NCBI GenBank assembly: GCA_028285685.1
Contig: JANQOR010000036.1
Location: 1-64,000 of the forward strand
From: Cyclobacteriaceae bacterium
GTDB lineage: Bacteria > Bacteroidota > Bacteroidia > Cytophagales > Cyclobacteriaceae
DNA: 64,000 nt
Direction: 5' to 3'
Shown here: piece by piece, positions 59,679 through 64,000 of the stretch
How positions within the stretch are numbered: the stretch's first letter is position 1
Layout: every line of letters begins with the position of its first letter
The notes under the pieces: model-generated
The model's database searches: none
What the model was told of the DNA's origin: nothing
What the model saw: only the letters and a program-made list of their open reading frames with translations
Translations under genes and position numbers: made by a program

Positions 59679-60512
59679 ATGCCAGTAAAAATTAGACTAG
59701 CGCGTCGAGGACGCAAAAAATTAGCCATGTACGATGTTGTTGTGGCTGATGGAAGAGCACCACGAGATGGTCGCTTTATTGAGAAAATCGGAACATATAA
59801 TCCAAATTCCGACCCTGCAACAATCAATCTAAATACGGACAAAGCATTTGAATGGGTGATGAAAGGGGCTCAGCCTACCGACACGGTTCGGGCAATGCTA
59901 TCCTACAAAGGAGTAATGTACCGGAAGCACCTTCAGGTAGGAGTTGAGAAAGGAGCGATTTCGCAGGAAGACGCTGACAAAAAGTTGGAAGCATGGATTG
60001 CTGACAAAGAATCTAAGATTCAGGGAAAGGTTGACAAACTTGCCAAGGAAAAAGCTTCCAAAGCGAAGGCTAAGCTTGAAGCTGAATCTAAGGTGAAGGA
60101 AGCGAGAGCTGAAGCCTTGAAGAAAAAAGCTGAGGAAGCAGAAGCAGCATTGGTTGAAGAAATCAAGGAAGGTGGTATGGAGGGAGATGAAAGTCTCGCA
60201 GAAGATGCCGCTGAGGTAGAGCAGGAACAAGTAGAAGCTGCAGCCGCAGACGCTGCACCATCTGAAGAAGCAACTGAAGCACCTGTAGAAGAAGCTAAAA
60301 CGGAAGAGGCTCCTGTTGAAGGGGCCAAGGCTCAAGAAACAGCTGCAGAAGAGGTAAAAGCAGAGGAAACTGCTCCTGAAGTGGAGGAAATAAGAGCTGA
60401 GGAAACTCCTGCTGAAGAAACAAAGACAGAGGAGGAGCCTAAAGAAGAGGAGCCTAAAGCGGAAGCTTCTGAGGAGGAAACATCTGAAGAGGATCCAAAA
60501 AAAGAAGAGTAG
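59679..60512 (+). CDS. rpsP: 30S ribosomal protein S16 with very long acidic tail
   Basis: 277 residues. The conserved S16 core (about 1-80) is VKIRLARRGRKKLAMYDVVVAD, KIGTYNP and MKGAQPTDTVR. A helical Lys/Ala/Glu stretch follows to about residue 165, and from 166 on the protein is almost entirely Glu/Ala/Pro/Lys in irregular repeats (EEAKTEEAPVEGAKAQE, EETKTEEEPKEEEP). Bacterial S16 is usually near 80-90 residues; Bacteroidota versions are longer, but this tail is extreme. First gene of the rpsP-rimM-trmD operon. Confidence 0.96.
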   Translation: MPVKIRLARRGRKKLAMYDVVVADGRAPRDGRFIEKIGTYNPNSDPATINLNTDKAFEWVMKGAQPTDTVRAMLSYKGVMYRKHLQVGVEKGAISQEDADKKLEAWIADKESKIQGKVDKLAKEKASKAKAKLEAESKVKEARAEALKKKAEEAEAALVEEIKEGGMEGDESLAEDAAEVEQEQVEAAAADAAPSEEATEAPVEEAKTEEAPVEGAKAQETAAEEVKAEETAPEVEEIRAEETPAEETKTEEEPKEEEPKAEASEEETSEEDPKKEE

Positions 60513-60518
60513 TCTGAA

Positions 60519-61028
60519 ATGTTGCAGGATGATTGCTACCAACTAGGTGAAGTAATCAAAACGCATGGCTTAAACGGAGCAGTCAACATCAGTCTTGATG
60601 TTGATTTTCCCGAGGACTATAAAAAATTGGAATCAGTCTTTCTGAAAAAGGAAGGAAAACTGGTTCCTTTTTTTATTACCGATCTTCAACTTAGTGGTGA
60701 GAAAGCGATTGTTAAGTTTGAAGATGTTGATTCCATAGATGCCGCAAAAGAACTGGTCAAATCCGAACTATTTCTACCACTGGACCTTCTCCCGGAACTC
60801 ACAGAAGGTGGTTTCTATTTTCATGACCTGATCGGATGTGAGGTGTTTGAAAATGATCAATTGATCGGAATCGTTAAAGACGTTTATGAAGGTGCTAACG
60901 AGCTGATGGTCGTTTCTTCTGGCGAAAAAGAGGTACTAATCCCCATTATTGACGAGATTTTGGTTGAGGTTGACACGGAAGCTAAGAAAATCAATGTCGC
61001 ATTACCAGACGGACTATTGGATTTGTAG
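60519..61028 (+). CDS. rimM: Ribosome maturation factor RimM
   Basis: 169 residues. N-terminal beta-barrel with YQLGEVIKTHGLNGAVNI and a PRC-barrel C-terminal domain (FYFHDLIGCEVFENDQLIGIVKDVYE, in parts; LIPIIDEILVEVD). RimM assists processing of 16S rRNA near S19 and the 3' head domain. Follows rpsP by 6 bp in the conserved order. Confidence 0.95.
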   Translation: MLQDDCYQLGEVIKTHGLNGAVNISLDVDFPEDYKKLESVFLKKEGKLVPFFITDLQLSGEKAIVKFEDVDSIDAAKELVKSELFLPLDLLPELTEGGFYFHDLIGCEVFENDQLIGIVKDVYEGANELMVVSSGEKEVLIPIIDEILVEVDTEAKKINVALPDGLLDL

Positions 61029-61087
61029 ACCAACCTGGCGACACTTTTTAATCCAAATCCGAGTTTTCGTGAATTAACTTTGTGAAA

Positions 61088-61762
61088 ATGAGAATTGACA
61101 TCATCACGTGCCTCCCGGAGCTTTTCGAGGGTCCAATGAATCAAAGTATCGTAAAGAGATCCAAAGAGAAAGGGCTTGTCGAGATCCACATTCACAATCT
61201 TAGGGATTACTCAACAGATAAACACAGGAGGGTTGATGACTATGCGTTTGGTGGAGGGGCAGGAATGGTACTTTCCATTGAGCCAATCGACGCCTGCATT
61301 TCCAAATTAAAAAATGAGGTCAAATACGACGAAGTTGTTTACCTCACTCCTGATGGCGAAGGACTAAACCAATCGATGGCTAACAGCCTGTCGCTTAGTA
61401 AAAACCTGATTCTTCTTTGTGGTCATTACAAAGGAGTGGACCAGCGAGTCCGAGATCATTTGATAACAAAGGAAATCAGCATTGGCGATTACGTGCTCTC
61501 CGGAGGTGAGCTTGCAGCGATGGTTTTAGCTGATTCCCTAATCAGGTTGATCCCGGGTGTCCTAAATGACGAATCTTCAGCACTTTCGGATTCGTTCCAG
61601 GACAATCTACTCGCTCCTCCTGTTTACACCCGACCAGCGAACTATAAAGATTGGACTGTGCCTGACATCCTTATCTCTGGCCATGAGGCTAAAGTGGAAC
61701 AATGGCGAAACGAACAGGCGTTGGAGAGGACAAAGAAAAGAAGACCGGACTTGCTAGGATAG
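61088..61762 (+). CDS. trmD: tRNA (guanine-37-N1) methyltransferase
   Basis: 224 residues from ATG 61088 (a GTG at 61082 is in frame). SPOUT fold with the deep-knot motifs [31 protein letters not shown] and [13 protein letters not shown] near residues 80-145, then the C-terminal domain with [16 protein letters not shown]. It methylates G37 of tRNAs to prevent frameshifting. In most genomes rplS follows directly; here 1.9 kb with two genes intervenes. Confidence 0.96.
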   Translation: MRIDIITCLPELFEGPMNQSIVKRSKEKGLVEIHIHNLRDYSTDKHRRVDDYAFGGGAGMVLSIEPIDACISKLKNEVKYDEVVYLTPDGEGLNQSMANSLSLSKNLILLCGHYKGVDQRVRDHLITKEISIGDYVLSGGELAAMVLADSLIRLIPGVLNDESSALSDSFQDNLLAPPVYTRPANYKDWTVPDILISGHEAKVEQWRNEQALERTKKRRPDLLG

Positions 61763-61854
61763 GTTCCTTTTGGCAATCTTTTCAAACTCAGAAATCATCA
61801 ATCAAAAAACTCTGAAACTCATTCAGGTATTAAAGCCCGACTAAGTCTTGCCTA

Positions 61855-61885
61855 TTAGGTAGCTTAATTTCTTGATTCTCTTGCC
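61855..61885. repeat. Near-duplicate words CTTGCCTA...TAGCT after trmD
   Basis: CTTGCCTATTAGGTAGCT (61847-61864) and CTTGCCTACGTAGCT (61879-61893) are near repeats, each with local dyad symmetry. They lie in the 326-bp spacer between trmD and the kinase gene, together with a hairpin AATACC-n8-GGTATT (61911-61930). Confidence 0.4.
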
Positions 61886-61962
61886 TACGTAGCTGCAGAA
61901 TTGTTAGAATACCCCCTGGGCGGTATTTCAAATCTCCTTTCTAATGCCAACTTTTGAATCAG

Positions 61963-62060
61963 AAGAATTAAAAACTAAGGCAGCTCTTCTCACCCAGCTC
62001 TCGTTAGTTGCGGGAATAGGGGCGAAGGCATAAGGCGAGCTCCAGGAGCTCGCTTTTTTT
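61963..62060 (+). ncRNA. Structured small RNA or attenuator-type leader upstream of the two-component pair
   Basis: The stretch has AGAAGA (61960s) able to pair with TCTTCT, AACTAA able to pair with TTAGTT about 25 nt later, a duplicated CAGCTCT word, a purine-rich run, and finally a strong intrinsic terminator at 62035-62060. A near -7 box (AACTTTTG) precedes it. It is either an independent sRNA or the 5' leader of the kinase gene, which starts 28 bp after the terminator. I could not match it to a known RNA family. Confidence 0.4.
62035..62060 (+). terminator. Intrinsic terminator GCGAGCTC-CAG-GAGCTCGC-T7
   Basis: Perfect 8-bp GC-rich stem (62035-62053) with a 3-nt loop, directly followed by seven T. 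The clearest rho-independent terminator in the window. It ends 28 bp before the kinase ATG. Confidence 0.85.
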
Positions 62061-62088
62061 ATATGAATAGGCAAAAAAGAAATAATAC

Positions 62089-62874
62089 ATGGTTGAAAAT
62101 GAAACGCTTAGTACCGAGTTACTTATAACAGTAGGCGCTGCAATACTCCTTTTGTCTTTCATTGCAATCCTGTTGGTTTACCTCAATCAGCGAAAACTCA
62201 CTAAGCGAAGGCTGGAGAATCAAAAAATTCTTGATCTTCTTCAGCGACAGGAAATGAGAACCATGTATGCCCTTTTAGAGAGTCAGGATAGTGAAAGAAA
62301 ACGAATATCCACGGAATTACAGGATACTCTTGGAAGTATCTTGGTGACTCTTACTATGTATGCTGATTCTCTGACGGACAAGCGAGATCTTGAGCAGATT
62401 TCAGATATCACCTCCAGAATCAGTAACACTTCTGAAAAGGCAAGTCAAAAGGCTAGGGAAATCTCCAATAGGCTTGATTCAGGCTTGCTAAAACAATTTG
62501 GTTTAAAGACAGCTATAACACAATTAATGGATGCCATCCAGTCTTCTGGGAGAATAGAGACAAATCTCGTTATCCAATTTGCCTGCGCATTGTCCAATGA
62601 ACTTGGATTGGAAATCTACCGGATAATTCAGGAGATGATTCATTGCTCTATGAAACATTCCCGATGTTCACAAATAAACCTGGATATTCAAACAAATGGT
62701 GATGTTAGTATCATCTACGAAGACAACGGTATTGGTCTCAGCCATTTACAGAAAGAAAGTGATACAAAATTTGATCGCATTCAGAAAAGAGTCAAAAAAT
62801 TGTGCGGCGTCCTGAAAATTGATTCTACTCCAAAAAATGGAACTACATTTATTATCGAATTACCTACCCACTAA
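62089..62874 (+). CDS. Histidine-kinase-like protein lacking the phospho-acceptor His (NarX/HisKA_3 type)
   Basis: 261 residues. One membrane helix (about 11-32), coiled coil, then a HisKA_3-type dimerisation box SERKRISTELQDTLGSIL. In the family this reads DLHD; here Gln78 replaces the His that is phosphorylated. The ATPase domain keeps DNGIGL and GTTFIIEL, but the N-box Asn is Cys186 (QEMIHCSMKH). So autophosphorylation in the normal way is not expected; it may be a scaffold, phosphatase or ligand-dependent modulator of its regulator. The stop overlaps the next ATG by one base. Confidence 0.88.
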   Translation: MVENETLSTELLITVGAAILLLSFIAILLVYLNQRKLTKRRLENQKILDLLQRQEMRTMYALLESQDSERKRISTELQDTLGSILVTLTMYADSLTDKRDLEQISDITSRISNTSEKASQKAREISNRLDSGLLKQFGLKTAITQLMDAIQSSGRIETNLVIQFACALSNELGLEIYRIIQEMIHCSMKHSRCSQINLDIQTNGDVSIIYEDNGIGLSHLQKESDTKFDRIQKRVKKLCGVLKIDSTPKNGTTFIIELPTH

Positions 62875-63491
62875 TGAGTACCGTAAAAATCCTGCTAGCC
62901 GATGATCATAAGATTGTTATTGATGGTTTAAGACTCATATTGAGTGCAAACACTGATTTTGAAGTTGTAGGAGAAGTCGAAAATGGTGAGGAAGTACTAG
63001 AGTTTTTAGAAAAGCAAAGGGTTCATATTGTTGTTCTCGATATTAATATGCCAGTTATGGATGGTATCACCTGCGCACGAAAAATCAAATCTCAATACAA
63101 ACATGTGAAGGTCATCATCCTTACCATGTATGCACAAAAGTCATTCATTGAAGAAATCGTTCAGATTGGAATTGATGGCTGCCTCCTTAAAAACAATACT
63201 GGTAAAGAACTCGCTGATGCCATTGAACGGGTCCATTCCGGACGCTCCTACTACGATCAGATACAATCTTTTAGTTCCAATAATGAGGAAATCAAGAAAC
63301 ACAAACTCAGTGAGCGAGAGTTAGATATTATAAAATGCCAAGCTGAAGGACTTACCAGCAGTCAAATAGCGGACAAACTTTTTATCTCTCTGCATACGGT
63401 AAAGACACATAGGAAAAACATCCTTAGAAAATTAGACCTGCATAACAGCTCAGAGTTAATTCAATACGCCCTTAACAACGGAATTATCTAA
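62874..63491 (+). CDS. NarL/FixJ-family response regulator
   Basis: 205 residues. Receiver domain intact: acidic pair D10-D11, phospho-acceptor Asp56 (VVLDINMP), Thr in ILTMY and Lys in GCLLKNN. LuxR-type HTH at about 143-205 (LSERELDIIKCQAEGLTSSQIADKLFISLHTVKTHRKNILRKL, in parts). Overlaps the pseudo-kinase gene by one base, so the two are made together. Targets unknown; it sits just upstream of the rplS promoter. Confidence 0.92.
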   Translation: MSTVKILLADDHKIVIDGLRLILSANTDFEVVGEVENGEEVLEFLEKQRVHIVVLDINMPVMDGITCARKIKSQYKHVKVIILTMYAQKSFIEEIVQIGIDGCLLKNNTGKELADAIERVHSGRSYYDQIQSFSSNNEEIKKHKLSERELDIIKCQAEGLTSSQIADKLFISLHTVKTHRKNILRKLDLHNSSELIQYALNNGII

Positions 63492-63557
63492 GTGCGGAGG
63501 CAACAAAACCCATTAGAATCTTTAAAGCATATGTTCTCTTTTTGCGCACCATTTCTC

Positions 63558-63565
63558 TATATTTG
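63558..63565 (+). promoter_or_regulatory. Bacteroidota -7 box TATATTTG of rplS
   Basis: TATATTTGCACTCC is nearly the same as the rpsP promoter TACATTTGCGCTCC, showing that rplS has its own ribosomal-type promoter after being separated from trmD. Confidence 0.65.
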
Positions 63566-63583
63566 CACTCCTTTTGAAATCCA

Positions 63584-63595
63584 GCCCCAATGGGC
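63584..63595 (+). promoter_or_regulatory. Leader hairpin of rplS (GCCC-CAAT-GGGC)
   Basis: Perfect 4-bp GC stem in the ~65-nt leader. L19 leaders have been proposed in Flavobacteria; this could be a related autoregulatory element but I cannot test the match. Confidence 0.4.
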
Positions 63596-63635
63596 GAAGG
63601 TATTTTTTTGAAAAACACTCAGTTAGAGGAAGAAA

Positions 63636-63998
63636 ATGAGCGCAGAATTATTTGATATCGTCAAAGAAGAATACAAAGAAGTAAGGGCAAAACATCCTTC
63701 TTTTGGTCCCGGTGACACAATTAATGTTCACTACAAGATTAAAGAAGGTAACAAGGAACGTATTCAGCAGTTTCAAGGAACTGTCATGCAAATAAGAAAT
63801 AAAAACACGAACGGCGAGACCTTCACTGTTCGAAAAGTTTCTGGCGACATAGCTGTAGAGAGAATTTTCCCCATTCTTACTCCTAACATCGATAAAATTG
63901 AAGTGTTAAGGAAAGGCAAGGTTCGAAGAGCCAAGCTATTCTACTTAAGGGGTAGAAAAGGCAAGTCGGCCAGGATCAAAGAAAAAATTCAAAAGTAA
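63636..63998 (+). CDS. rplS: 50S ribosomal protein L19
   Basis: 120 residues, normal length. [30 protein letters not shown], in parts, then [32 protein letters not shown] and the basic C-terminus [19 protein letters not shown] identify bL19, at the 30S-50S interface. A purine-rich AGAGGAAG lies just before the ATG, one of the few SD-like sites here. The gene ends 2 bp before the window edge. Confidence 0.97.
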   Translation: MSAELFDIVKEEYKEVRAKHPSFGPGDTINVHYKIKEGNKERIQQFQGTVMQIRNKNTNGETFTVRKVSGDIAVERIFPILTPNIDKIEVLRKGKVRRAKLFYLRGRKGKSARIKEKIQK

Positions 63999-64000
63999 AC

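Noticed and set aside
59898-60542. A 214-codon antisense frame rich in Phe/Leu/Cys/Ser over rpsP
   Set aside because: Direct shadow of the Glu/Lys/Ala repeats of S16, not a gene.
61763-62060. tRNA, tmRNA, RNase P or SRP RNA in the trmD-kinase spacer
   Set aside because: No T-loop GTTCRA motif, no CCA end and none of the conserved cores of these RNAs could be found.

Overview
The window reads as chromosomal DNA of a free-living member of the Bacteroidota, most likely Cytophagales (Cytophagia). Supporting signs are: ribosome binding sites largely missing; several genes preceded by the Bacteroidota -7 box TAnnTTTG; a type IX secretion-like tail domain; a DUF2723 membrane protein; SCO1 and YHYH lipoproteins; a fused alpha/beta E1 dehydrogenase; and PadR-linked FtsX-type permeases. 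No rRNA, tRNA, CRISPR array, prophage or classical insertion sequence was found. The DNA is moderately AT-rich and very densely packed, with many convergent gene pairs touching or overlapping at their stop codons.

Layout. 1-7.3 kb is the right end of a surface polysaccharide locus: a partial zinc-ribbon methyltransferase, a polytopic membrane protein, an AsnB-like amidotransferase, WbpB/WbpD/WbpE homologues (the branch towards UDP-2,3-diacetamido-2,3-dideoxy-glucuronate) and a GT4 glycosyltransferase. 7.3-12.5 kb holds a TPR protein, a membrane protein, a DUF2723 protein and a tiny protein that is almost only a type IX sorting domain. 12.7-17.6 kb holds nnr, nuoDCBA and a Lon-substrate-binding-domain protein on the minus strand. 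18.1-32.2 kb is a nearly complete phenylacetyl-CoA catabolic cluster (paaE, A, B, C, GNAT, D, G, H, I, J, Y, dNK, Z, crotonase); paaK and a dedicated regulator are absent. 32.2-45.1 kb is mixed: a hydrolase, a Fic protein with an array of palindromes upstream, a fused E1 dehydrogenase, SCO1-MORN-YHYH, an exported aminotransferase, an ArsC-like protein, an intradiol-dioxygenase-like lipoprotein, and PadR with an FtsX permease. 45.2-53.1 kb is a stress/xenobiotic-type block (YafY, GyrI-like, DHFR-like, VOC, DUF1801, SDR, HxlR), then a TPR histidine kinase and a thioredoxin. 53.1-59.3 kb is the 2-oxoglutarate dehydrogenase operon sucA-sucB-lpd with a four-helix-bundle gene inserted. 59.6-64 kb is rpsP-rimM-trmD-rplS, interrupted between trmD and rplS by a two-component pair whose kinase lacks its phospho-acceptor histidine.

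The most unusual material is outside ordinary genes. (1) Two short islets, each a four-helix-bundle (23S-IVP/Avd-like) gene bracketed by imperfect inverted repeats built from short repeated words; one gene is frameshifted, one sits inside the sucAB-lpd operon, and the same words recur in several paa spacers. (2) Three 18-bp palindromes plus a half site upstream of fic, spaced by 40, 30 and 40 bp. (3) Two palindromes between a divergent SDR/HxlR pair. (4) REP-like inverted repeats at two loci. (5) Hairpin leaders of rpsP and rplS sharing near-identical promoters, and a structured terminator-bearing RNA region in front of the pseudo-kinase.
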